In this document: positions 1 through 21,676 of the stretch, one piece after another | How the letters are laid out: each line of letters starts with the position of its first letter | Numbering within the stretch: position 1 is the stretch's first letter | Origin: Paratrimastix pyriformis | Lineage: Eukaryota; Preaxostyla; Paratrimastigidae | NCBI GenBank assembly: GCA_027972325.1 | Contig: JAPMOS010000107.1 | Coordinates: forward strand, 1 to 64,000 | Reading direction: 5' to 3' | DNA length: 64,000 nt | Position numbers and translations under genes: made by a program | The notes under the pieces: model-generated | The model's database searches: none | Seen by the model: only the letters and a program-made list of their open reading frames with translations | Told to the model about the DNA's origin: nothing

Positions 1-246
1 CCCTAACCCTAACCCTAACCCTAACCCTAACCCTAACCCTAACCCTAACCCTAACCCTAACCCTAACCCTAACCCTAACCCTAACCCTAACCCTAACCCT
101 AACCCTAACCCTAACCCTAACCCTAACCCTAACCTAACCCTAACCCTAACCCTAACCCTAACCCTAACCCTAACCCTAACCCTAACCCTAACCCTAACCC
201 TAACCCTAACCCTAACCCTAACCCTAACCCTAACCCTAACCCTAAC
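1..246. repeat. Telomere repeat tract (CCCTAA)n
   Basis: About 41 head-to-tail copies of CCCTAA (TTAGGG on the other strand) from the first base. One unit near 133 is short by one base. C-rich strand at the 5' end is the orientation expected for the physical left end of a chromosome. Confidence 0.98.
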
Positions 247-937
247 GTACCAGACATAACCCTAACGTACCAGACATAACCCTAACGTACCAGACATAAC
301 CCTAACGTACCAGACATAACCCTAACGTACCAGACATAACCCTAACGTACCAGACATAACCCTAACGTACCAGACATAACCCTAACGTACCAGACATAAC
401 CCTAACGTACCAGACATAACCCTAACGTACCAGACATAACCCTAACGTACCAGACATAACCCTAACGTACCAGACATAACCCTAACGTACCAGACATAAC
501 CCTAACGTACCAGACATAACCCTAACGTACCAGACATAACCCTAACGTACCAGACATAACCCTAACGTACCAGACATAACCCTAACGTACCAGACATAAC
601 CCTAACGTACCAGACATAACCCTAACGTACCAGACATAACCCTAACGTACCAGACATAACCCTAACGTACCAGACATAACCCTAACGTACCAGACATAAC
701 CCTAACGTACCAGACATAACCCTAACGTACCAGACATAACCCTAACGTACCAGACATAACCCTAACGTACCAGACATAACCCTAACGTACCAGACATAAC
801 CCTAACGTACCAGACATAACCCTAACGTACCAGACATAACCCTAACGTACCAGACATAACCCTAACGTACCAGACATAACCCTAACGTACCAGACATAAC
901 CCTAACGTACCAGACATAACCCTAACGTACCAGACAT
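247..937. repeat. Telomere-associated 20-bp tandem array
   Basis: About 34.5 near-perfect copies of a 20-bp unit made of GTACCAGACATA plus AACCCTAAC-type telomeric sequence. Each unit keeps one telomere motif, so the array looks like telomere repeat regularly interrupted by a 12-13 bp insert. No coding potential. Confidence 0.97.
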
Positions 938-1137
938 CCCGCTCACCAGACATCCCGCTCACCAGACATCCCGCTCACCAGACATCCCGCTCACCAGACA
1001 TCCCGCTCACCAGACATCCCGCTCACCAGACATCCCGCTCACCAGACATCCCGCTCACCAGACATCCCGCTCACCAGACATCCCGCTCACCAGACATCCC
1101 GCTCACCAGACATCCCGCTCACCAGACATCCCGCTCA
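938..1137. repeat. Subtelomeric 16-bp tandem array
   Basis: 12.5 copies of CCCGCTCACCAGACAT. The last eight bases (CCAGACAT) are shared with the adjoining 20-bp array, so the two arrays are related and the junction is seamless. Confidence 0.96.
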
Positions 1138-1480
1138 TTCACCCCCTTCTTTCTCCCCCCACCTCGATTCGAACTCTGGACCTTTTCCTCGGCAAAAACT
1201 TCTTTCTCCTCCTAGACCACGCCTATCTCGGACATGCTCGTGAGCAGGGAGCGTCATTCTTTTCGAAGCCTTGGCCGCGAAAGAATGCCAATCATCACCG
1301 CTCGATGTGAGCATTGAACGGTTCGGGGAGGAGGAGTGGGAGGGGAGGGGGAGGAGGGGAGGGGGGAGGGGGAAGGTGCTCGATTGGTGAAGAGCACTTG
1401 TCTGATATTCCCGTTCGCGTCGACCGGCTGCAAGGTGCCTGAAAACCAGCATCGACGTCAACCCGCAACCGACCATCTTG
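1138..1480. other. Gap between subtelomeric arrays and first gene
   Basis: No gene seen. Holds a purine-rich stretch (1325-1375) and, on the minus strand, a weak tRNA B-box-like GTTCGAATC near 1166-1175 that does not fold into a tRNA by eye. It probably includes the 3' UTR of the minus-strand RalGAP gene. Confidence 0.5.
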
Positions 1481-12969
<11,489 letters not shown>

Positions 12970-14537
12970 AGCCCACCCGCGAGAAGAAGTGGGGAGAAGC
13001 TATTGAACCCGAGGAGGAATTTTGACAAGGCCACGTCAGCCCACCCATTCAGTTTCTGACACGGGTGGGCCTCATGTTTGATCAAACGCACTCAGAAAAG
13101 GAGGAAATTGGATGGGGAAAAAGGAACATAAACGGAATCAGAAAAAACCCATCATACACCAAAACCCCACACCCACACCCTTAAGTTAAGTTAAGTTAAG
13201 TTAAGTCAAACCCTTGCGGGTGTTCTCATCAGGCGTGCCCAGCCATAGGCCTTAAGGCTTCAGGCTGCGCTCTACCCGTGAGACATTCCGCGCCTTCCTC
13301 AGCCCACGACCCGCAGCCTTCGCGCGCTGTCTACGTCTCGCCTTTCGCCCGCTCATTCAACTCCTTCAGCCGACCCAACTCGCACCTCCTCCAGCCTTCC
13401 TTCCACCCTCCACCTTCCACTCGGCCTCACCCCCTTCCATTCCTTCCGTCCATTCCGCTCCATTCCAGCTCCTCCATTCCTTCCTCCATCCCTTCTTCCA
13501 TTCCTCCCCGGTCGTCTGGTCCACAAGCCCGCACGCCGCCGCCACTTGCCCCGCCTCCCAGTCAACATTCGCCGTATTAGCCAGCCTGTTCCCCACCCTG
13601 CACACCCAACGCTCCATGTCGCCGCCATCCCATCCACTGTCGGCCTCCACCACCCCACACAGCTGCCTCCTTCCGCGGTGGGTACAGCATCCGCGCCCGG
13701 TCATTCTCGTACAGCCCAAGCCACCAGCCATCAGCCTGCAGCCGTCGCTGAGTCGGCACTCCTCCCCAGTGTGCCTCTTCCCATAACACCAATGCCCCAG
13801 GCCGTATTCCCCACCACGTTGCCCTGAGCCCCTGCACCTCCCACCCTGGCTTCATAGCTCTCCGGACCATCACCGCAATTCGCACCGGGAACGTACCAGG
13901 CACCCCGCCCGCCAACCCTTCCCGCATCAGCTTCTCCGCGTTGCAATTGGGCCCAACCAGCGCCATCAGCGCCCTCCCCGGAACGGGCCACGTCTTGCCA
14001 CCCCGCGTGCAAACAATCCGGCCGAACATCGGATTCATCTCCCCGAGCACATCCGTCGCCATCTCGTCTAAGCGCAACGCCTGCATGAGCCACACCCACA
14101 CCCACCCCCCACACAAAGGCTTCAGCCGGCGGCCACCCTCACCCGGGACTCGAGGAGTGGTGTCTTGCGGGGCCTCCCTGGTCACGGCGCGGGTGATCCT
14201 CTCGGTGGCCATGAGCTGTAGATCTCGGGCGGCCACTGCGGCAGAGGCATGCTGGCACCAGTTGCAGCTCATCCGGACGAAGACCATGGAGAAACGGGCG
14301 AGCCACCAGCGCAGTTTCTGATTATTTTTTTTTTGCCTTTTGCCTTTTTCATCCCATGTTTGCTCGCCCCGGGCCGCCACGTAGATATTACGTGCTTGGG
14401 CTTTCTGACCAACACCCGCCCATCATCTGGGCAAAAACTCTAAGGTTCGTGACCCACCAAGAGAGAAAAGTGAGCTCATAATCAGCGGTGGTCGTTGTGC
14501 CCCGACGTGTTTCAAAGCCGAAAACGAAGCCGATCGT
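12970..14537. other. Spacer with unassigned minus-strand open frame and (TTAAG)n
   Basis: 12970-13180 is AT-richer sequence upstream of RalGAP. At 13181-13205 there are five TTAAG units, which read (CTTAA)n on the minus strand. Upstream of that tract on the minus strand, two frames are open over about 14380-13370 (Trp- and Arg-rich; for example GWWLGLYENDRARM). I recognise no domain. An open frame ending in a short tandem tail would suit a 5'-truncated LINE-like element, but I see no reverse transcriptase or endonuclease motif. It could equally be a lineage-specific gene. A T-rich stretch lies at 14326-14350. Confidence 0.35.
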
Positions 14538-16473
14538 TCAGCCAAACCTCCAGTCATCATCGGCATCCTCATCGTCGTCATCACCATCGTCATCACCATC
14601 GTCATCGTCGAATACCTTCTCCTTGCCCTTTACGGGCAAAGGGGGCGGGATGGGGAACGGAGACAGTCCAAACTGGCGCGACTGGGATTGGATGGAGAGC
14701 GCAAGCTCCTGGACGGCGGGGATGGTGCTCTCCCCCAGGATCCGGAGCTGGGGTGGGAAAGCGGAGGGTGGGACACTGTAGGGAACCGGGCCACCTCCGC
14801 CCCGACTCCGACCCGAGGCCCCTGGGTGCGGTGCGGAGGGCGGACCATGTCGATGACCTCGTCGGCCTTGTAGAAGGGCCTGATGGCCCGGTAGTCCGAG
14901 TGGCGCAGGAGCCCGTCGAGGCACATGAGCAGCTCGAAGGCGGTCTGCGGGCGGCCAGCCCGGCAAGGGCACCATGAGGGAGAGGAAGGGCGAGCGGGGA
15001 GGCGCCAGACATCATCGGTGGGCTCAAGGGCCCCCAGGCGCCGGAGCAGGATGTCGACAAGCAGGGTGGTCGTGTTCCGAAAGCAGAGCTTGGCGCAGAG
15101 CTCCGGGTGGTTGAGCATCCGCCCGAGGGTGGCCGTCGTGCCCGGGACTGCGGGTGGGCGGAAGGGCGGGTGGGGGTGGGCCGGTGGGCCGCAAGTGGGC
15201 AAGCGAGCGGGCGGAGGCGAGTAGGCGGAAGCGAGTAGGCGGAAGCGGGTGGACGGAAGCGAGTGGGCGGATCGCAGAGCGAGCGATGTGGGTGGGTGGG
15301 CCAGGGCGTGGCGGACCATCGGCGTTGAGGGCCTCCAGGAAGCCCTCGAAGAAGATGCGCACGTTCTCGTGGAGCTCGAGCATCCCCGGCAGCGGGTCCG
15401 TGGCAGAATCGAAGCGCCTCGAGACGGCGATCTGGCGGATGGGTGGGGCGCGGAGGGATCGGCGAAACCGAATGATGCGCGAGGCCCGTAAAGCAAACGG
15501 ACCAGCAGGGCGCACGCATGCGAAGCCAGCGGCTCAGCCGTGTCGACCAGGTCGAGGACCCGCGCAATGACGGCCACCTCGTGGCCCGCCTGGGGGGGCT
15601 CGCTGGGGACCCTACCCGGATCGGGCCGGTCGGTGATGACCTGGGCCTGTCCGCAGTGAGGCATGAGGGAATGGAAAGGGGCGTCCGCCATAATGGTGGG
15701 TCCGGCATCGGGGAGGGGGACGCGAACCGGAGGGGCGAGCACCGGAGGCAGGATACGGAGCAGCGACTGCATGTCGATGGATGAAAGCCAGGCCACCGGG
15801 GCGCCGGGAGGAGGAGGAGGAGGAAGAGAGGATGTTGGGTTCTCCAGCGATTGGAGAGCGGGCAACGAGAGCGGGAGATGGGATGGCAAACCGCCCAGGG
15901 CAGTGAGGGGGGAGTTGTTATTACCCAAGGATTGGGCGCCCAAAGGGCCGGCTGGGGGTGGGGGAAGGGGAAGGGGAAGAGGAGGAAAAGACAGGGGAGG
16001 AAGCGGGGGCGGGAGAGGCGGCGGCGGTGATGGTAGTGGCGGCGGTGGTGGCGGTGGTGGTGGCGACGGTGGTGGCGGCGGCTGTGGGAAGGGGGTGGTC
16101 GTCGTCGTTTGGGATGGGGGCGAGCCGGAACGCGGTAAAAAGATCCGGAAGCAAAGGTCATCGGGGATGACGCCCTCGGAAACAAGGAGGGTAAGCAGGT
16201 GCACAGCCAGACAAAGCGTCTCGCCTGGGGGGGGGGGGGGGGGGGGATTGACAAGAGCAAACAAGAAGGCGACTAACCTTCGTCGATGTTTTGACAAAGG
16301 ATATCGACAAGAAACGAGCTCAGCGCGCCGACAGGACAGAGTTCGGCGATCGATTTGGGGCGTGAGCAGATGGCCAGAAGAGATCTCAGGATAGGAACCC
16401 GATCGGCCGAATTTCCGGCTTCTGGATTTTGTGCAAAAAAAGCTGAGATTTCTTCATCCGAGCTCAGGTCCAT
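14538..16473 (-). CDS. SPIN90/Dip1/Ldb17-like leucine-rich-domain protein
   Basis: Probable member of the WISH/Dip1/SPIN90 family, which activates Arp2/3 complex to seed linear actin filaments. The first exon (from ATG 16473) is acidic and helical and ends FLVDILCQNIDE. A GTTAG donor then joins ETLCLAVHLLTLLVSEG. A long proline-rich segment follows (about 15800-16150), then armadillo-like helices: ARVLDLVDTAEPLASH, NVRIFFEGFLEALNAD, and the family-like pair MLNHPELCAKLCFRN and TLLVDILLRRLGALE, followed by YKADEVIDMV. The C-terminus is an Asp-rich tail ending at 14538. The match to the family is by pattern, not alignment; another armadillo-type protein is possible. It diverges from NAA15 with a 154-bp spacer. 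Confidence 0.5.
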
Positions 16474-16627
16474 CCTCGAGTTCGGTCGGACCCACGCCGA
16501 AAAGGAACACGAAGAGCCCGAAAAAAGGGCGAGTCCGCTCTGCCAAGGCGATCCAGACCGTTTTTGTGGGTCTGTTTTGACTTTTTCCTTTGCTGGGGTG
16601 ACTGGCCTGGGTTTCAGGGTGAACCAA
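16474..16627. promoter_or_regulatory. Bidirectional promoter region, SPIN90-like / NAA15
   Basis: The 154 bp between two divergent start codons must hold both promoters and both 5' UTRs. No TATA box. It contains T-rich runs around 16560-16590. Inferred from gene layout only. Confidence 0.5.
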
Positions 16628-19600
16628 ATGATGGATTCTGCGGCTGCGAAGCTTCCTCAGCGTGAGGGGAGCATCTTTAAGGGCATGATTGTCTGCTCGC
16701 ATGACCGCCGTGCTCCCGCTGTTCCTACACAGTTCTCTTCTTAGAAAGCGTATGACGATAAGGAGTACAAAAAGGCTCTGAGCTCTGCTGATTTGATCCT
16801 GGCTGGATTCCCCAATCATGCCGAGACCCTGGCCATGAAGGGTCTCATTCTCAGCTCCCAGGATCACGCTGCCCACAAGAAGGAGGCACTGGATCTCGCC
16901 AAAGAGGCCATCAAGCAGGACATTCGTAGCCTTCTCTGTCTGGGCTGCGTTTTTTCGGGCACGGTCATTCTGTGTCGTGATGCCCATTAGGCTGGCATGT
17001 CTTCGGTATGATCCATCGCACCGATAAAAACTACACTGAAGCTGCTCGTTGTTTCCAGGTGGCCATTCGGAGCGATCCTGTCTGGTGTCTTCTCTTTCTC
17101 GCCCCTCCTCACCGCGCCACCCACCCCCACCCCCCCAGAGCAACCTTCGTATCCTCAACGACCTGGCCCAGTGTCAGGTGCAGATCCGCGATTACCCCGG
17201 GTTTTTGGTCTGTCGGGGGGTCCAATGGTCGATCTCGGTTTCCCGCCCGTTGGAGAGATCCTCTCAACCCGCTCGCTTCCATGCCTGGGGCCTTCTCCCT
17301 GGCGGGGTTGTCCAGCGGACCCGCCACGCCCTGATGACGGCCCAGCCCACCCAGAAGCAAAACTGGCTGGGCTTTGTGGTGGCCCTGCATCTGGTGGGCC
17401 AACGCCAGAAGGCCCTCGAAGCCTGCAACGCCTACCTCGGCACCATCCCCGCGGTGCGTCTCATGCCCACGTTCCACCCCTGGCAGGCTCTCCCCTTGCC
17501 CTGCCTTGCCTGACCTCCTTGGTGGATATTGTTTGGACGGCGGGGTGACGGGACGATTGTTCGAGGGGAGCTTATCGACCCCACCCACCCACCCACCCAC
17601 CCCCTTGGGGCAGACCAAGAAGGAGCTGCCCCCGTCCAGCGAGCCCGACGTCGAGCAGAGCGAGCTCTTCCTGTACAAGGTGCAGCTGCAGGTGGAGCTG
17701 GAGCGGTGGGCCGAGGCCTTGCAGACGCTCGACCAGCAGGAGGCCGACATCATCGACAAGCCCGTCTGGCTCCAGCAGCGCGGTCCGTCCCTCCGGCCCC
17801 TGCCCTGCCATGCCATGCCATGCCCTGCCCTGCCCTGCCCTGCCCTGCCCTGCCCTGCCCTGCCCTGCCCTGCCCTGCCCTGCCCTGCCCTGCCCTGCCC
17901 TGCCCTGCAGTACCGAGTTGGCTTGCGAGGCCTCATGTCGGGCTTTGGGCATGGCCCTCCCCCTCCAGCCCTGGTCCTGTTCAAGCTGGGCCGCCTCCAG
18001 GATGCCGAGGTGTGCTACCGCGAGCTGATCGACTTCAACTCTGAGTGCCACGCCGACCACTACGGGCTCCAGGAGGCCCTCGGCCTCAAGGGGGGTCCGT
18101 CCGGCAGCGTTTGGTCGGATGCATCGATTTGCCCCTGACCCGCTGCCCTCGTCTGGTCTCTGGTCTCGCCGCCCCACGACAGATCTGACCCCCGAAAAGG
18201 CCGACCGGATGGCCGCCCTCTACCAGGACCTCCGCCAGAAGCACCCCGCCTCGATCACCTGCTTCACGATGCCACTCATCGCCCTCCCGGCATGTCTGTC
18301 CCTGCCCCTCATCGCCCCGCCTGGCCCGGTCTGGCCCCGCCCGGCCCTGCTCTGGCCGGATGGGCGGCTGTTCGGCGCCCGCATCACCTGCCCATCACCA
18401 CCGCCCGGCTGCTTGTCCAGCGCACCCGTCCTTCCGGCCCACCCTGGACTGCTTCCTCCGGCGCTGCTTCGTCAAGGGCATGCCGGCGGCCTTCATCGAG
18501 GCCAAGCCCCTCTACGCGAGCCCCGAGAAGGTTGCCGTCATCGACGAGCTCCTCCGCGGATACGTCGAGGGCCTCACCTCTCCTGCCCAGCGCTTCGCCG
18601 GTGGTCCGTCCTCACGGGAGCCATGCCAGGCCCTGCCGCCCGGGCGGATCGGGCGGGTACCGTGCTGCCCCGCGGCCGACTTCTTTCCTCGGGGTTGTTT
18701 CCTCGGGGTGCCTCCGCTGACTCTCCTCCGCCCCTTCTGCTGCCGCGCTGCCCCGCCCCTCCCACGGCAGACGACCACGAGGCGGGCGCGGCTGTGATCG
18801 TCTTTGTGTGGCTCTTCCAGGCCCAGCACCTCGACCGGCGCGGCCTCTTCCAGGAGGCGCTGGCGGTCATCGAAGGGGCCATCAGGCACACGCCCACCAT
18901 GCTGGACCTGCTCGCGTGCAAGTCCCGCATCGCCAAGGTCCGCCTTCGCATTCCTCGGGCAGGCGGCGGTCTGCACCCGCGAGCGGGGACCCATCGGTGC
19001 CGGCTTCCTCTCCCCGCCTCGTGCCGCGTGGCGCCCTCGCGCAGCACTGCGGCGATGTCAAGGCGGCCGCCCAGTGGATGGACGCGGCCCGGCGGATGGA
19101 CCTGGCCGACCGGAGCGCCAACACCAACTCGGTCAAGTACTGGCTGCGAGCCGACGAACCCGTCGTCGCGGCCCGCTTGGTGGCCCTCTTCGCCAAGCAG
19201 GACAGCGAGGCCCACGAGCACCTGTGCGACATGCAGTGCATGTGGTACTTCCTCGAGAAGGGACGGGCCCACCACCGCATGGGCGAGTACTCGATGGCCC
19301 TCAAGTCCCTCCGGCTCGTGGACAAGGTCGGTCTTGGTTAGGGTTAGGTTCGGGTTAGGGCCCTTAGTTTCGCCGGCCGGGCTGGAGAGGGGTGGGGGGA
19401 GGTTGGGGCGCCCAGCCCGGCTCATGGTGGGGATCTTCATGAAGCTCTGCTCGAGCCGGGTCGGCTCGTTCCACTCGGCTCACCCCGCACTCGCCCTGCC
19501 CTCGCCCGGCCTTCCTCGACCCCGCGGGGGGCTGCAGTTCCTGGGGGAGATGATCGACGACCAGTTCGAGTTCCACAACTACTGCCTCCGCAAGTGCACC

Positions 19601-21454
19601 CTGCGCGCCTACATGCAGATGCTCGACCTCGGCCAGTCCATCTACACCAACCGCTACTGGATGGCCGCTGCGGTGGAGCTGATCAAGGTCGGCCCGGGCA
19701 GCCCCCGCACGGTGGGCCATCCTCAGACCTTGCCTCGGTCTTGGCGCGGGCGGGCAGGTTTACTGCGACCTGGCCGATCGGCCCGAGCTGCGCACGCCCC
19801 GGAAGAGCCCCGCCGAGCTCGCCAGGGAGGCCGCCGAGGAGGCCGCCAAGAAAGCCCAGGGTCCGGCACCTGCCCCCTTTGACTTGGACTTGGACTTGGA
19901 CTTGGTGTGCCCTGCCCGGCAACGGACTCATTGGGATGGGGTCATTCCGATGGGGGCGGTGGGGCGGTGGGTGGTCGCCGTCGCCGCCTCGCCAGAGGAC
20001 CTGTCGCCCGAGGAGCGCAAGAAGGCCAAGCTGCGCGCCAAGCAGGCCGAGAAGCGCAAGGCCAAGAAGGAGGACCACGACACGGCCGCCACCGCCGCTG
20101 CCGCTGCCCTCTTGGGTCTGGGTGCCCTCCTGGCGTCCGTCGTTCGGGGTGACCTGACACCTGACACGGGACCTTGGGTGGCCGGTGTTGGCAGAGGAGA
20201 GCTCCCTCAAGACCAGCAAGACCGACGAGGATCCCTACGGGCACAAGTTGCTGGCCCTGGACCCCCTGGCCGAGGCCGCCCGGCTGGCGAAGCTGCTCGA
20301 GGAGCACTCGCCCCGCTCCCTCGAGGCCCGGCTGGCAGCCTTCGAGGTCAGCCTGCGGCGTGGTCCGTTCCTCTCGCCCTGCTGCTTGGTGGTGCGTGGC
20401 TCGTCCCCCCTCGACACCGGCACCGGCACCGGGCACCCCTAACCCCTCTTCGACTTTCCCCTGGGGCTGTTCGTCTAGGCAAGTACCTGCTGGCGCTCCG
20501 CTCCGTTCGGGGTGCCCTTGCCGTCGCCCCGGAGAGCCCCGATGCCCACTGCGCCCTGATCCGCCTCTTCCATTCCGGTCCGGCTGCTTCGTGCCCCCCT
20601 CGGCTGCTCATGCCCCGCTGGTTTTCCTGTTTCCCTCGGCAGTGGACCAGGCCAGCCCAGCCGTGGCCGGGCGGGTGGCGGAGCTGCTGGGTCCGCATCG
20701 GGCCGAGCTGATGGGCCAGCAGAGCCTCGCCCAGTTCAACCGGGCCTGGATGGGCCGTCACGGCACCTCCATGCCTTCCGTCCTCGCCGGTCTGCGCTGC
20801 TGCTGCAGATGCTCCGCCCGGGCGAGCGCCCCTGGGTGGTGATGGGTCGCCGTGCTCATGATGGCAACTTGGCGCTGGCGGTGCCCCCCTCGGTTGTGGG
20901 CAGGGCTGCGCATGGTCGGGCTGGTCGAGGCCGAGGCCGAGGCGGCTGCTCTCGGGCAGCTTGTCGCCCCTGAGTGCACCTCCCCCAAACTGGCGGTCTG
21001 TCTCGCATCCCCTGATCCCCTCCTGACCCAACCCGACCCGTCCTCCACTCGGCGCCGTGTGTCTCACGGACGCGCTCTGTCGGGTTGCTGGTTGCTGGTT
21101 GGCCCACAGGACTGGCGCCACGCGCACGCCTACCTCGCGGGCCTGGGGACTCGCGGTGCCGCTGCGCTGCAGGAGCTGGTGGCCCGTGGGGCGGCCCGGT
21201 TCCCCATGGCGCCGCTCTTCGTGGCGGCCCGTGCGGGCGCCCTGACCGACGACCTGCTCGTCCTCGAGGGGCTTCCCTCCGGCTCGACCGTCGCCCCCGG
21301 CCAGACGCCCCCGGAGGAGGACGACGACGCCGACGAACCCCCCGAAGAGTACATCCCCATCTCGGCTCGGGGCCAGGCCGTGTACGAGCGCATGCAGGCC
21401 GCCAAGGCTGCTGCTGCGGCGGCGGCGGCGGCGGCGGCGGCGGGTTCCTCTTGA
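16628..21454 (+). CDS. NAA15: N-terminal acetyltransferase A auxiliary subunit NAA15
   Basis: Auxiliary, ribosome-anchoring TPR subunit of the NatA complex, which acetylates nascent protein N-termini with catalytic partner NAA10 (not in this window). Matches run in family order along the whole gene: GSIFKGMI then KAYDDKEYKKAL, ETLAMKGL, CWHVFGMIHRTDKNYTEA, NLRILNDLAQCQVQIRD, DCFLRRCFVKGMPAAFIEA, EKVAVIDELLRGYVEGL, AAQWMDAARRMDLADR, MQCMWYFLEKGRAHHRMGEY, DDQFEFHNYCLRKCTLRAYM, and a Lys/Ala-rich coiled segment (20010-20100). The C-terminus is acidic with a poly-Ala run (GCG repeats, 21408-21440). Start is the first of two Met codons. More than a dozen introns, most opening GTCTG or GTCCG. Very GC-rich from the second third onward. 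Confidence 0.95.
17808..17910. repeat. (CCTGC)n microsatellite in NAA15 intron
   Basis: About 18 CCTGC pentamers after three CATGC variants. Flanked by a GTCCG donor near 17783 and a CTGCAG acceptor at about 17909, so it fills a NAA15 intron and forms a C-rich tract up to the 3' splice site. Confidence 0.93.
19336..19360. repeat. Interstitial telomere-like repeat
   Basis: Three TTAGGG-like units with one base inserted (GGTTAGGGTTAGG then TTCGGGTTAGGG) inside a NAA15 intron. The G-rich strand is on plus, opposite in sense to the terminal tract. Confidence 0.8.
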
Positions 21455-21676
21455 GATGATTTATTTGGACGGGCCCCAAGCCCCCCACACCAAACATGTT
21501 CTCTTCTTTTCTCCGCGGTCCCATCCTGGGCCGCCGGGTGTTTTCCAACAACGGTGCTTGCCATCGCCCCAATGGAGCAGGGTCGGGCCCCGGCAGGGGT
21601 TCGGGTTTCGTTTTGCGAGGAAAAAAGGGTTACTGTCTTCGGGTTCGCTTCTTCTGTGTTGGGGGAGCGCCTCGCC

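Noticed and set aside
247-1137. CRISPR-like regular repeats
   Set aside because: Units are directly tandem with no unique spacers, in a eukaryotic chromosome end containing telomere motifs.
1150-1260. Possible tRNA gene or tRNA-derived SINE on the minus strand (GTTCGAATC B-box-like)
   Set aside because: The T-arm stem does not pair and no acceptor, D or anticodon arm can be drawn by eye.
14602-16297. Two overlapping minus-strand frames of over 550 codons
   Set aside because: Only one frame at a time carries the armadillo-like helices and junctions fit GTCCG introns; the other is a shadow.
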